The position numbers and the translations under genes were made by a program. Source: Henckelia pumila (lineage: Eukaryota > Streptophyta > Magnoliopsida > Lamiales > Gesneriaceae). From it: DNA of 64,000 nucleotides. Below the pieces are notes generated by a model, which worked only from the letters and a program-made list of their open reading frames with translations, was not told the DNA's origin and ran no database searches. Positions 22,563 to 33,763 of the stretch are shown one piece after another; positions within the stretch are counted from its first letter, which is position 1; the number at the start of each line of letters is the position of its first letter. The stretch spans positions 148,132,861 through 148,196,860 of the forward strand of contig NC_133122.1 of assembly GCF_033568475.1 (NCBI RefSeq), written 5' to 3'.

Positions 22563-25500
22563 GGAGAATTCTAGTTGGAGGCAAATCCACGTTTGCGTTG
22601 CTAGATTCAGGACCACGCATTCGTTTATCTCCCGAGATTTTATCAGACGGATAGGCATTACACCGGAGGTTGTAGACTGTGGTTACGATGTTACCATGCC
22701 ATCCGGACAGATTATCACTACCACTAGTGTCATCAGGAATCTGGAATTGGAGTTGCAGGGACACTCCATTCGAGCAGATCTAGTGGTTCTTCCATTGACT
22801 GGGTTTGACTTGATTTTGGGTATGGACTGGCTATCAGTTAATGGAGCTTCGATTGATTTCCGACGTAGGACAGTGTCAGTGAAGCCAGCAGGAGGTGAGA
22901 TGTTTACTTTCTTTGCATCTCAGTCTAGCAGTATTCCTCAGACGATATCACTTGTTCGTGCGAGGAAACTGTTGCGTCATGGATGTCAGGGTTTTCTTGC
23001 TAGTGTGGTCACTACCTCAGATGTTTCTAGCAGATCTTTATCAGATATAGAGGTGGTACGTGACTATCCAGATGTTTTTCCTGACGATGTTGCAGGAGTT
23101 CCACCAGTGAGAGAGGTGGAGTTCAGTATTGAGTTGTTGCCGGATACTGTGCCTATCTATAAGGCACCGTATCGACTTGCTCCTACAGAAATGAGAGAGT
23201 TGAAGGAGCAGATTCAGGAGCTGTTGGAGAAGGGCTTTATTCGTCCTAGCTTTTCTCCATGGGGAGCTCCAGTGTTGTTTGTGAAGAAGAAGGACGGCAG
23301 CATGAGATTGTGCATCGACTACCGAGAGCTCAACAGAGTCACAGTGAAGAATAAGTATCCACTACCGAGGATAGAGGATTTATTCGATCAGTTGCAGGGA
23401 GCTTCGGTATTCTCCAAGATCGATCTGCGATCTGGTTACCATCAGCTGAGAGTCAGAGATTCAGATGTGTCTAAGACGGCCTTTAGGACACGATATGGGC
23501 ACTATGAGTTCTTGGTGATGCCTTTTGGGTTGACCAATGCTCCAGCAGTTTTTATGGATCTCATGCATCGTGTCTTCCAGCCGTATCTAGACCAGTTTGT
23601 CATTGTATTCATTGATGACATATTGATCTACTCGAGGAGCATTGAGGAGCATACACAGCATTTGCATACAGCCTTGCAGACTTTGAGGGAGCATCGACTG
23701 TTTGCAAAGTTCAGTAAGTGTGAGTTTTGGTTGGAGCAGGTGGCGTTTCTAGGCCACATTATTTCTAGGGATGGGATTGCAGTGGATCAGTCCAAGGTGC
23801 AGGCAGTGAGGGATTGGGGGATTCCAAAGAATGCTTCGGAGATTCGTAGCTTCTTGGGGTTAGCAGGATACTATAGGAAGTTCATCAAGGGTTTTTCCTC
23901 TATTGCAGTACCCTTGACTTCCTTGACCAAGAAGAACGCGAAGTATAGTTGGAGTCCAGATTGTCAGAGGAGCTTTGATCAGCTGAAGGATGCACTTACT
24001 TCAGCACCGGTGTTAGCTATGACAGTGCCACATGAGGAGTTAGTGGTGTACACCGACGCGTCCAAGCTTGGTTTGGGCGCAGTACTTATGCAGAGTGGCA
24101 GAGTTATCGCATATGCGTCGCGACAGTTGAAGATTCATGAGCAGAACTATCCGACGCATGATTTGGAGCTTGCAGCAGTGGTATTTGCGTTGAAAATCTG
24201 GAGGCACTATCTTTACGGCGAGAAGTGCAAGATTTTCACCGACCACAAGAGCCTCAAGTACTTCTTCACCCAGAAGGAGTTGAACATGAGGCAGCGCAGA
24301 TGGCTTGAGCTTGTGAAGGACTATGACTGTGACATTAGCTACCATCCGGGTAAAGCTAATGTAGTGGCAGATGCTTTGAGTCGGAAGTCGTCAGTGGTAT
24401 CATGTTTGACTGTGCAGTTACCACTACAGGCCGAGATTCAGAGGTTTGGTTTAGAGTGCTATCCGAGCGGCCATGCACCGAGCTTGTCAGTGTTGACGGT
24501 GCAGCCAGTGTTGAGAGATCGGATTAGAGAGGGACAGTCCACTGATGAGGAGCTACAGCGATGGAGACAGAGAGATGAGGCTAGAGGTAATCTCTTGTAT
24601 ACAGTGGAGGATGGCATCGTTCAGTACCGTGGGAGGATGTGGGTACCGAACGTTGATCAGTTGAGAGCCGAGATTCTAGCAGAGGCTCATGCATCTCCGT
24701 ACTCCATTCACCCCGGAAGTACGAAAATGTACCGAGACTTGCAGTTATTGTATTGGTGGCCTGGGATGAAGAGTGACATCGGGAGAGTGGTGTCAGAGTG
24801 CTTGACTTGTCAGCAAGTCAAAGCAGAGCATCAGCGTCCAGCAGGACTTCTTAGACCTCTCCCTATTCCGGAATGGAAGTGGGAGAATATTACGATGGAC
24901 TTTGTAGTTGGCTTACCGAGGAGTACCAGAGGGTGTACAGCGATTTGGGTGATTGTGGATAGACTCACCAAGTCAGCTCATTTCTTGCCGGTAAGGACTA
25001 CTTACACTTTGACACAGTTTGCAGAGCTTTACATCAGAGAGATTGTTAGACTGCATGGCATACCAGTGTCTATCGTGTCAGACAGAGATCCGAGATTCAC
25101 CTCAGCGTTTTGGAAGAGTCTGCACACAGCTTTGGGGACTAGACTTTTATTCAGTACCGCTTTTCATCCCCAGACAGATGGTCAGTCCGAGAGAGTGATC
25201 CAGGTTCTCGAAGATCTTTTGAGAGCTTGTGTCATCGATTTTCGAGGATCTTGGGAGACTAGACTGCCATTAGTGGAGTTTACCTATAACAACAGCTTTC
25301 AGTCGTCTATAGGTATGGCTCCATATGCAGCACTTTATGGGAGGAGATGCAGATCTCCGGTGCATTGGGATGAGGTTGGTGAGAGGATTTTGTTGGGTCC
25401 AGAGATTGTGCAGCAGACGGCTGACATAGTGACGCAGATTCGAGACAGGATGAGGACTGCGCAGAGTCGGCAGAAGAGTTATGCAGATGCCAGACGACGC

Positions 25501-25935
25501 GATTTGGAGTTCGCGGTAGGTGATCACGTATTCTTGAAGGTGTCACCTATGAAGGGAGTAGCGCGTTTTGGGCGGAGAGGCAAGCTTAATCCGAGATACA
25601 TAGGGCCATTCGAGATATTGGAGCGAGTTGGCACGTTGGCCTATCGTTTAGCTCTACCTCCAGGGCTAGCGGCAGTGCATAACGTTTTCCATGTATCCAT
25701 GCTTCGGAGATATGTCTCCAATCCGTCGCATGTATTGGATTTTGAGCCCTTACAGTTGCCACCAGATCTTGTTTACGAGGAGAGACCAGTGCGGATTTTG
25801 GCTAGAGAGGAGCGGAGGCTTAGGACGCGGGTCATACCGATGGTCAGAGTCCAGTGGCTGAATCACTCGGAGGAGGAAGCTACTTGGGAGACCGAGGAGG
25901 ATATGAGGACTCGCTACCCGGAGATGTTCGGGTAA
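22563..25935 (+). pseudogene. Tekay pol: protease-RT-RNase H-integrase-chromodomain, frameshifted in protease
   Basis: The protease begins in one frame (FALLDSG at about 22593-22613) but HSFISRDF continues in another. A one-base loss therefore lies inside the Asp-Ser-Gly active-site segment near 22612. From there a single frame is open to 25935. It contains RT ([14 protein letters not shown] at about 23610), RNase H (VVYTDAS at 24046, DHKSLKYF), and integrase with an HHCC zinc region (about 24700-24825). The integrase DDE core has Asp in MDF (24897), Asp in SDRDPR (25081) and Glu in GQSERV (25189). A chromodomain-like end ([16 protein letters not shown]) marks the chromovirus Tekay/Del clade; such domains guide integration to heterochromatin. 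Confidence 0.9.
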
Positions 25936-25963
25936 GTACTTTAATTTCGAGGACGAAATTCAA

Positions 25964-25980
25964 TTTAAGGGGGGGAGAAT
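25964..25980 (+). other. Polypurine tract of the young Tekay element
   Basis: AAGGGGGGGAGAAT lies directly before the 3' LTR start. It is the expected primer for plus-strand DNA synthesis. Confidence 0.9.
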
Positions 25981-28671
25981 TGTAACACCCGGTATTTTTA
26001 ATTACATAAATCCGCCTGCATAATTAGGATATTTAATTATTTAAAGTTATGATTTATGGGTTTAATAATTATGTGAATTATTTATGCATGATTTAAGTTA
26101 TTATTAAGCATTTAACCCATAATTAGTGATTTTTATGATTTTTAGTATTTTTATTATTTAATCGCGTAGACGGGACCGTGGACGGACGAGATGACAACTT
26201 TCTAGCCAAATTATTTTATGAGCCTTTTTGGAGCCTTAAAATATTATTTTGAGTTTTACTATCTCAAAATTTTAAGTATTTAATTTTATTTAATTTTAGG
26301 GGTCATTTTTATCCAAAATTAGTCAAAATATTGACTTTTTAGTATTTTTAAAAATTCCCTACTCTAATATTTCGGGATTTATTTTTCCCATCAGATTACT
26401 TTTGTTATTAAGGATTTTTAAATAAGTGTTTTATGGTATAATATAATTCTAATTAAGTTATTATCCTAATTAAATTCTAATTAACCTAAAAAGCTAAACC
26501 TAAACTATCAAACCCTACGCCTCTCCTCCTCCATCAGCCGACACCCACCCCAACCATTCATCATCTTCTCCAATCGGTCTTCAGCCCTAAAACACCATAG
26601 GAGGTCGGTTTTCAAGGTTCCAAGCAAGCCGAAGTCGTCCCGTCGTCCCGAAGTCCTTCCTACGCGTGTTAAATCAATACCTACGGTGAAAGGCATGATC
26701 TTTTTCCCATTTTTACGCTATATCAGTATATATATCATGTAAGTTAAGGTATACATCTAAATCTTTTAAGTATTTTTCAAAAAAAATCGATTTAATGTTG
26801 TGCTGGTGCATTGTTCTTCGATTCTTTATGCATGCTCACGTTTTTCCTCTCCATGCTTGGTTCGGGGCTGAGGGTTCGGTCAGGTAAGGTCCTAGGGTGC
26901 CTAAGAATCGAGCCATGGCAGGGCTTGGGGCTGGGAAGGGCTCGGCCGAAGGGTTTCAAACAAGAATGGTGCAGACGGCGCAGGCTAGGGTTTTGGGTTC
27001 AGGGGCTTCGGGTTTTTGGTTTGGTCGTGCATGGGGCTGGGGCCTGGTCAGGTTAGGTCCGCCCGGACGTGGGCTACGTCCGGGCGGCGGCGCCCCGGCC
27101 AGGGACGGCCGGAGCCGGCCGGCAGCAGGCCAAGAAGGCCTGCTGCTCTCGGCCGAGTGAAAATGGGAGAGGGGGATCGGGTTGGGCTGGGTTAGGGGTC
27201 TGGGTCGGGTCTGAGTGGTCCGGGTCGGGTCGGTTAGGTAGTGGGTCGGGTTAGTGAGTTTGGGTCCGAGTTTGGTGGGCCGGGCTCGAGTCTTTTTATT
27301 TTTAAAGTATTTTACGAATTTATGTGTTTTTGGGTCAAATAAATTGAAATAAAATTATTTGGACTCCCAAATAATTTTATTTGGACTTTTAAAATTTTAA
27401 TTAAGGTTGTCCATTAATTTTATGGGCTTTTGGGCCCATAAAAGTTAATGGGCCAGTCTTTGGGTTTTTGGGCCCAATGGGCCAGTTTAAGTGTTATTGG
27501 GCTTCGGGTATTTTTTAATGGGCTTAATTAATTTAATGGGCTTAAATAATGTAATTGGGCTTAGATTAATTAATTGGGCTTAAAATTTAAGTTATTGGGC
27601 TTAAGTATGTTAACGGGCCAGATTTAAGTTAATGGGCTTGAGTGTAGGGCCAGCAGTCCAGAACCATCCATGAGAAAATTGCATGTGTCCTGATTATATA
27701 TTTAATTATTTTTATGCATTTAAGTTATTTTAATATTTATATGTTAGTAAGAAAATTAAATTAAATATATATGAAGGACACACACAATTTATTTAAGTAC
27801 ATGCATTCATGAAATCAATTTTTATGATATGATTTAATTTCTATGGTTGAGCAAAATAAAATATTTTAGGTGGAAATTGAAGTAGTGTGGCCATTTATGT
27901 ATGGGCAGTTTCTGCCATTTATGTATGGGCAGTTTTCTGCCATTTATGTATGGGTGGTTCGCCACCAGCCTCGTACGATGGTTTCTTAGACTGATCAGTC
28001 GCACTATGGGTCACACTTACGGATAGGACCATTCGATGTTCAGAAAATAAATGCTCAATAACTTATGTATGTATGATATTATGTATGTTATGTATGTTTA
28101 TTTATGTAAGTTATGTTATGTAAATTTTTAAGCATGCTCATTCATGTATATGTATGTATTAGTATTAAAGTGATTTAAATTATTTTAAACCCTTGTTAGT
28201 ATGCATGTTGGGCCTCTAGGCTCACTACACTGATATGGTGCAGGTGAGTACATAGAGGAGCAGGTTACTCCTACCGGTGGTGAGGACGTATGAGCAGCGC
28301 TGCAGTAGCCCCGTGACCGTGACAGCTTCTGAGTCACCGTGCATGATGTCATGTGATACATTTTATTATATTTTTAGTGGTTGAGGTTTATGGGAATATT
28401 TTATTAAATATTTTAGTGCATGCACACTTTTTATTTATTTTATTCATGCAGTATATTTTTAATCATAGGGGTTGACTCAGATATTTATTTAATTTAAAGA
28501 ATGCCTTTTATTTAAGTATTTAATTATTTATTTATTTAGTCATGTATTTATTTTAAATATTTTATTCTGTGCATATATGTATGGGCATATATGTACATGT
28601 TTTATCTAGTAGTAAAAAAAAAAAAAAAAATTTTCCGCATATTTATTTATTATAGAGTTAGGGTTGTTTCA
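25981..28671 (+). repeat. 3' LTR of the young Tekay element
   Basis: It is nearly identical to 18448-21140. Differences seen by eye: one fewer T in the run near 27328, G to A near 28409, one fewer A in the run near 28614, and C to T near 28665. Confidence 0.95.
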
Positions 28672-29329
28672 GCAAGTCCCTGGAGAGAAATGCTAATTAA
28701 AGAATACGTTCCAGGTCATCTTGACACTTTGGCAAGACGCGCGTCCTTTTTGAAAGGAAAATTTGTAGAATGGTGCCATATGGCAGCATTACAGAAGAAC
28801 TACAAGAAAATAAGGGATATAAATAAACGTTCACCTTTATGTTGTAAAGATAATGATCTTCCAACGATCATTGGAAACATATCACAGGGATTTAAAAGGA
28901 AGAAATTCAAAAGTAATCCCTACAATAAAAGAATGAGAAGTTCTTGGAAACCAAGAACATTTTGGTCCAAACAAAATGCCAGATCTTATAGGTCAGGAAG
29001 AAGAAGTGGACCTACAAGAACATCCCCAGTAACAAGCTCATCACAAAGCAGGGGAAGAACACCATCAAGAAGAACTTTCAGAAGAACTCATACAAGAGCA
29101 AGTGAAAGTTTCAAGGATTGCAACAGCTGGACATGTGGAGCAAGAGGACATATATCTACAAATTGTCCAGAAAACGAGAAAAAAAGAGTTAAACTCTTTG
29201 AAGCAACACCAGATATGGATGATGCGGTCTTCTTTCAAGATCTAGTCTAAGTATATCAATTTGAGGATATCCCCTCAGATGAAAGCATATACGAAGAAGA
29301 GATATTGTTTAGTCAAGAAGATTCTGAGG

Positions 29330-30538
29330 ATGGATCAGAATCAGAATCAGAATAAAGAAGAAGTGTTTCGGCATGAAACATATGAAAGTTTGGCTGGATT
29401 CTTTAGCCAAACCACGATATCTCATAATATGGTCCAAAGGATTATGAGAGAAAATCCAACGTTACAAAAGTACCAGAGATTTTCGGCAGGACAAGTAGAA
29501 AGAGTCTTAGGAAACTTAAGGCTTAGACAAAGAAGACATAATTTGATTTACAAAGTATCCAGAAGGGAAATGGCAATCCCCATGGAGTTAACAAGTAATC
29601 AAATAGAGATGCAGTTAATTCCTTTTGAAGAAATAAGAGAGGAATTGCAAAAGTTGAAAGGTGAGTTAGCAAGGACGATGTCTTGGATTCATATTGGAGC
29701 AATCCAAATAATGATCAAGGCAACTTTTAAAGAAGGAATAGATTCACCCATAGATATCGTAGTATGCGATAAAAGAATAGGAAATATTCAAGATGCTGTC
29801 CTGGGTACTATCTCAGGAAATCTTTGTGCAGGAAAAATTGTAGGAGTTATCTATCCAAGAATAGCCTACAATTTAGCTGACAGGGACTTTAGTCGAGCCT
29901 TGACGTTGCATCAAAACTTCTAGGAAAAGAGACTAATGAAGGAAGGTAATAGACCATATTCTATTACATATCAAATTTCATATGCTCTTTCTAATACTCA
30001 TCATTCTGAATTATTTATTAGAAATGAGTTCATTGAAATTCCAGAGATCTTTGGGAAAGTTTCTCATGCAATATACCCAGAAAGAATCAAGTTTCCTTTA
30101 ATTCAGGAAACAGACATTCAAATCCAAGACAGACCGGTTCTATACATAGATCTTAAAATAGAACCTCGAAGGTTATCTTTTCAAGGAAACCGAATGACAA
30201 GTAGGAGATGGGACAAATCTCCTATTCAAGAAATTCCACCAGAAGAAAAGGAGTTTTCTATAATAGGAAAACTTAGATCTCCAAAAGGATGGAAAGAAGT
30301 GAAAATAGTATTCGATATTACAAGTCATCGGAACCAGTTCCCTTGTAACTCGATTTACTATTTGGAACAACATGAAAAAGGAACTTACCAAGGATTGATA
30401 AATATTGGAGAATTGGAAGTTCAAATATGTGGAATTCCAGGAAAATAAGTGGATCAACTCATTCTTGGCCTAGAGTTTCTGGAGGACCATAAACCATGGA
30501 AACGCCTTGAAAAAGGAATAGAGTTCATGGCAAAATAA
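29330..30538 (+). pseudogene. Pararetrovirus movement protein (30K-like), frameshifted
   Basis: The start is taken at 29330, overlapping the coat-protein tail by about 26 bases. The first segment runs to 29923 and includes the typical beta-strand core (IHIGAIQIMIKATFKEGIDSP, then GNLCAGKIVGVIYPRIAYNL). That resembles the 30K movement-protein fold which carries virus through plasmodesmata. Near 29890-29940 the reading shifts frame twice, continuing from 29936. A TAA at 30446-30448 then interrupts, with in-frame codons to 30537. Assignment rests on position after coat protein and the core pattern. At least three lesions make this copy non-functional. Confidence 0.65.
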
Positions 30539-30571
30539 AAGACTTGGAGGATTCAATAAGAATTCTACGAA

Positions 30572-30838
30572 ATGGAAAACCAAGAGAATTGGATAAGGGA
30601 CAATCCCTTAATCAGATTCGAGAACTCTGTTTACAAACAGAGGAAGAAGCAGCTGTTGAAATTAGTAAGTCATGAACATGATTTATTAGATCGCATTGAA
30701 GAGGTAGAAAGGAGTAACCATACTCTACCTTCTGAAGCCTTAGGAAGACTAAAGGTGAATAGTCTTAATCGGATTACTGAGTTACAACACAATCTGTTAA
30801 AAATGGCAGGACCATTTAGTAATCCCTTTAAAAAATGA
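30572..30838 (+). CDS. Pararetrovirus small charged protein, 88 aa
   Basis: An 88-aa, highly charged, leucine-rich protein predicted by eye to be mostly helical (KKQLLKLVSHEHDLLDRIEE). It is probably a coiled coil ending in a Pro/Phe/Lys tail. Its stop overlaps the next start as ATGA at 30835-30838, the arrangement used for coupled reinitiation. It could be a separate gene, or the displaced C-terminal coiled coil of the movement protein. I know no specific homologue. Confidence 0.5.
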   Translation: MENQENWIRDNPLIRFENSVYKQRKKQLLKLVSHEHDLLDRIEEVERSNHTLPSEALGRLKVNSLNRITELQHNLLKMAGPFSNPFKK

Positions 30839-32130
30839 CAACAAGTCCTTTCTCCATATACATTCCGATAGGGATATTGTATGAACAATATAAGGCTGAA
30901 TACTTTGCAGCTTATATTGATTCAGGAGCAGGAATTTGTACAGCAAAAAGAGGAGTCTTCCCTGAAAAATGTGAAGAAGATTTGCCAAAAATTGCTGGAC
31001 GAGATTTCTCTCGAAGAATTTTAATTCTTTGCAAAGGAATAAAACAAGCAGAGATCCTTATAGAAGGAACAGGTCAGACACCTTGGTACAAGGTAAAGAC
31101 ACCACCAAATGCTAGAGTGTTCTCAAAATTTGATTGTAAGTCTGGATTCTACCAGATAAGAATGGAAGAAGGCAGTAAGAAATTCACAGCCTTCTCTACT
31201 CCACAAGGTATTTGGGAAGTTATGCCTATGGGATTGGCTAATACACCCCAGATATTTCAAAGAAAGATGGATAACCTTTTTAAATATTATTTCAACTTTA
31301 TGTTTGTTTATATTGATGATATTCTTATAGCATCAAAAAATATAGACGAACACGTTAAACACTTAGAGATTTTCTCTAAAATTTGTAAACAAGAAGGACT
31401 GGTGTTATCTGAAAAAAAAGCAGTCATAGGAACAAGGAAAATTGAATTCCTCGGTATTGAGATTGATGAAACTGGATTAATTCTACAACCCCATATTGTG
31501 GAAAAGGTAAAGAATTTTCCAGATAAACTCAAAGATGTAAAACAACTCCAGAGTTTTCTTGGAGTAGTTAATTTTGCAGGGATGTTCATTAACAATCTAG
31601 CAATGTACAGAAAGGTGTTCAGTCCTTTGTTAAAAAAGGATGCTAGGTTTATATGGACCGATGACCATACTAAAGGGGTAAACCAATTAAAAGAGATATG
31701 TAAGAATCTCCCAAAAATGGCTATACCCGTAGATGAAGATGATCTGGTATTATTTACGGATGCCAACGACGATTGGTGGGCGGCAGTCCTTACCAAAATC
31801 ACTCCAGATGGGGAAATACCATGCAGATACTGTAGCGGTCTTTTTTCAGAATCTGAGGCCATTAGATGGCATATCAACGAGAAGGAATTTTATGCGGTTA
31901 AAAGGGCTTTTGAAAAATGGCCATTATTTTTACTTGCTAAACAATTCACTCTGAAGGTTGATAACACCCAGGTAAAAGCTATCCTAAAGAATAAGATTGA
32001 ATCTAAACCTGAGAAAGCTAGGTTATTAAGATGGCAAGCATTATGTCAAAATTATATTTTTGATATTGTTATTATTAAATCTCATGAAAATATTCTTGCA
32101 GATTTTTTAACAAGAGATGGAAGGCAGTGA
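30835..32130 (+). pseudogene. Pararetrovirus protease-RT-RNase H with internal deletion
   Basis: The frame is open for 431 aa but is missing part of the enzyme. An aspartic protease with YIDSGAG (Asp29) spans about residues 8-88. RT resumes abruptly at about residue 92 with motif A (FSKFDCKSGF, Asp100), a caulimovirid signature. The RT fingers, which should lie between, are absent, so an in-frame deletion of several hundred bases is inferred near 31105. YIDDIL lies at about residues 159-164. RNase H follows, with LFTDAN, the NEKEFYAV helix and LKVDNTQ. There is no integrase, as expected for a pararetrovirus. Although the frame is open, the polymerase cannot be functional without the fingers. 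Confidence 0.85.
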
Positions 32131-33382
32131 CGTGGATTCCATCCTGAAAATGCAGAGGCATCTCAGGGAACACCTTGGGTTGCTTCAAAACGAGTTCAAC
32201 CAGTTAGCCATTAATGCTGAAATGGCCGGAAGGTTACAACAAGCTGATCGGATCAAAGTATCTAATCGAATTACAGGATGTATGCAAGCTCAAACACAAC
32301 TATGGGCTGCTATTCAAGGGCCAATTGTGAAGGCTATAGAGAAACCATTGGTTTCTCATAAACAAGATATACTAAAACCATTGGTTTTACAAGAACAAGA
32401 AATACAACCACCGATTGTGAAACAAGATGTTGAGGAATCTAAAACTCAAGAAACAAGAGCTAATCTATCATCAGCCTTTGATGATCTGGATGAAGCAACA
32501 ATTGATGAGGATAACTCATCAAGTCAACCCTCCGCCTTTGGGGTAAAAGAGGAAGAGATCAATCGTAGGCCCAACACTGACAAGGGAAAATCTAAGATTG
32601 ATAATAATCCATCTATTATTTCTCCATTCCAGGTTTATCAACAGAAGTGGGAGAAATTGAATACAAGGAATGAAATCAACCCGAACACTTGCAGGGTTGA
32701 TGTTGCAGGAATATATCCAAGGTTTTGGATAAAAAACAATGTCAATCCTAAAGAAGTAAAACTCTGGTATGAATTTGGGGCTTTGGCCTCAGTTTATACA
32801 ACGTCACCAAGCTTTCTGGAGATATCACAGTTACCAAAATGGATTCAGGAAGCAGTCCAAGAAACATGGGCAAATAATGATCATTTTTCCAGAGGAGATG
32901 TGCTTGAGTTATATTTTTTCAGTGCAGCTCCAGAACCAACAGTGAAAGGATCACACAAACCCTTTCATTTTATCAAGCTGAGGAGACCTAATATAAACAG
33001 TCATAAATTTATCAAGGATCCTAAAACTGAAGAAATACCCTTGGTGTCCACTTTCGGGAAAAATGAGATCTCAACGAGAAGGGCATGGGGTATTTGGGTC
33101 TGTCTTACTGAGATGGACAAAGTCAAGTTTTCATTCAAATTTTATCAGAATTCTGTGAACGGATCGTTCCTGTTGAACACAATGACAGGAAAAACTACAG
33201 CATTTGCGGAAGAACTCTTCGAAAAGAAGAGAAATCTTTTGTGGAACAACAAGCTGCCGGGGAGTAAAGAAACTCGCCGAAAATTTTGTAACATGGCTCA
33301 TATTGGACGATGGTCAGAGAATATCTGCCCAGAATGCCCAAATCAGAAGGAGCCAGAATTTGGAAAAACCTTTAGACCCTGA
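32117..33382 (+). CDS. Pararetrovirus transactivator/inclusion-body-like protein, 421 aa
   Basis: It starts at 32117, overlapping the polymerase end by 14 bases. Residues 1-80 are helical. An acidic Ser-rich linker with repeated KPLV-type units follows (about 70-150). A central folded part at about 180-330 (VDVAGIYPRFWIKNN, KLWYEFGALASVY, ELYFFSAAP) then precedes a basic, Cys-containing C-terminus. Position as the last gene and the folded core fit the caulimovirid transactivator/viroplasmin protein, which promotes polycistronic translation and forms inclusion bodies. That assignment is from gene order and resemblance, not a computed match. No stop or frameshift was seen. Confidence 0.6.
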   Translation: MEGSDVDSILKMQRHLREHLGLLQNEFNQLAINAEMAGRLQQADRIKVSNRITGCMQAQTQLWAAIQGPIVKAIEKPLVSHKQDILKPLVLQEQEIQPPIVKQDVEESKTQETRANLSSAFDDLDEATIDEDNSSSQPSAFGVKEEEINRRPNTDKGKSKIDNNPSIISPFQVYQQKWEKLNTRNEINPNTCRVDVAGIYPRFWIKNNVNPKEVKLWYEFGALASVYTTSPSFLEISQLPKWIQEAVQETWANNDHFSRGDVLELYFFSAAPEPTVKGSHKPFHFIKLRRPNINSHKFIKDPKTEEIPLVSTFGKNEISTRRAWGIWVCLTEMDKVKFSFKFYQNSVNGSFLLNTMTGKTTAFAEELFEKKRNLLWNNKLPGSKETRRKFCNMAHIGRWSENICPECPNQKEPEFGKTFRP

Positions 33383-33540
33383 ACGGATCGAAAGGATTTT
33401 TCCGAGACAAGCAAAGGTGGACAAGGACCACCAAAGATGCGTTTTCACAGGGGTCTACTTCAAAAGCAAAAGATGCCCCGACAACAATAAAGCAGGCATG
33501 TGAGGAGAATAAAGCCAAAAGAAAGTGGCAGGCATGTGAT

Positions 33541-33653
33541 TCCTCCACTAGTAAAAGATGCCATCAATAATGGCATAAAAAATTCAAGACAGCTGCCTCC
33601 TCCACTAGTAAAAGATGCCATCAATAATGGCATAAAGAAATACAAGACAGCTG
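33541..33653 (+). repeat. Direct tandem duplication upstream of the pararetroviral promoter
   Basis: Two copies of about 55 bp (33541-33595 and 33598-33653) both run from TCCTCCACTAGTAAAAGATG to GACAGCTG, with only a few differences. They end about 45 bp before the TATA box, so they could be doubled upstream promoter elements. Confidence 0.8.
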
Positions 33654-33697
33654 TAAGATTCCCTGAAGTTTCTCGGTGAAACGAGTGAAACTACAGC

Positions 33698-33763
33698 TAT
33701 AAATACAGGCATTTGAGGAAGCTGAAGACATCGATCATTCCCTTCAGTTTTCTTACGAATAAA
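33698..33763 (+). promoter_or_regulatory. Pararetroviral promoter TATA box and nearby polyadenylation signal
   Basis: TATAAATA at 33698-33705 is followed by AATAAA at 33758-33763. A TATA box with a polyadenylation signal just inside the transcript is the usual caulimovirid layout: the signal is bypassed at the 5' end and used after a full turn of the circular genome. The region after it (33764-34275) is the leader, with several short ATG frames. Confidence 0.65.

Larger units (their letters stand above)
18448..28671 (+). mobile_element. Young Ty3/gypsy Tekay-clade retrotransposon, TSD GCAAG
   Basis: The 10,224-bp element is bounded by TG...CA LTRs of 2693 and 2691 bp and by the identical 5-mers GCAAG (18443-18447 and 28672-28676). 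Order is LTR, Met-tRNA primer site, gag, protease-RT-RNase H-integrase with a C-terminal chromodomain, polypurine tract, LTR. By eye I found only two substitutions and two one-base run-length differences between the LTRs, so insertion is very recent. Despite this, gag has a stop codon and the protease a frameshift. It lies inside the pararetrovirus coat gene, same orientation. Confidence 0.95.
17726..29355 (+). pseudogene. Pararetrovirus coat protein, split by a retrotransposon
   Basis: The 5' part runs 17726-18447 and the 3' part from 28677, after the 5-bp target duplication. The two parts lie in compatible frames, so the insertion itself removed nothing. The 3' part has a long basic, Arg/Ser-rich stretch. 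A Cx2Cx4Hx4C zinc knuckle (CNSWTCGARGHISTNC region, 29119-29166) binds nucleic acid in caulimovirid coat proteins. A TAA at 29248-29250 interrupts the frame, and an acidic tail continues in frame to 29355. Acidic ends are usual in this family. The gene is therefore broken twice: by a 10.2-kb insertion and by a nonsense codon. Confidence 0.8.

Noticed and set aside
33460..33645. Minus-strand frame with an exact internal repeat of about 18 residues
   Set aside because: The repeat is the translation of the duplicated promoter-upstream block, not a protein.
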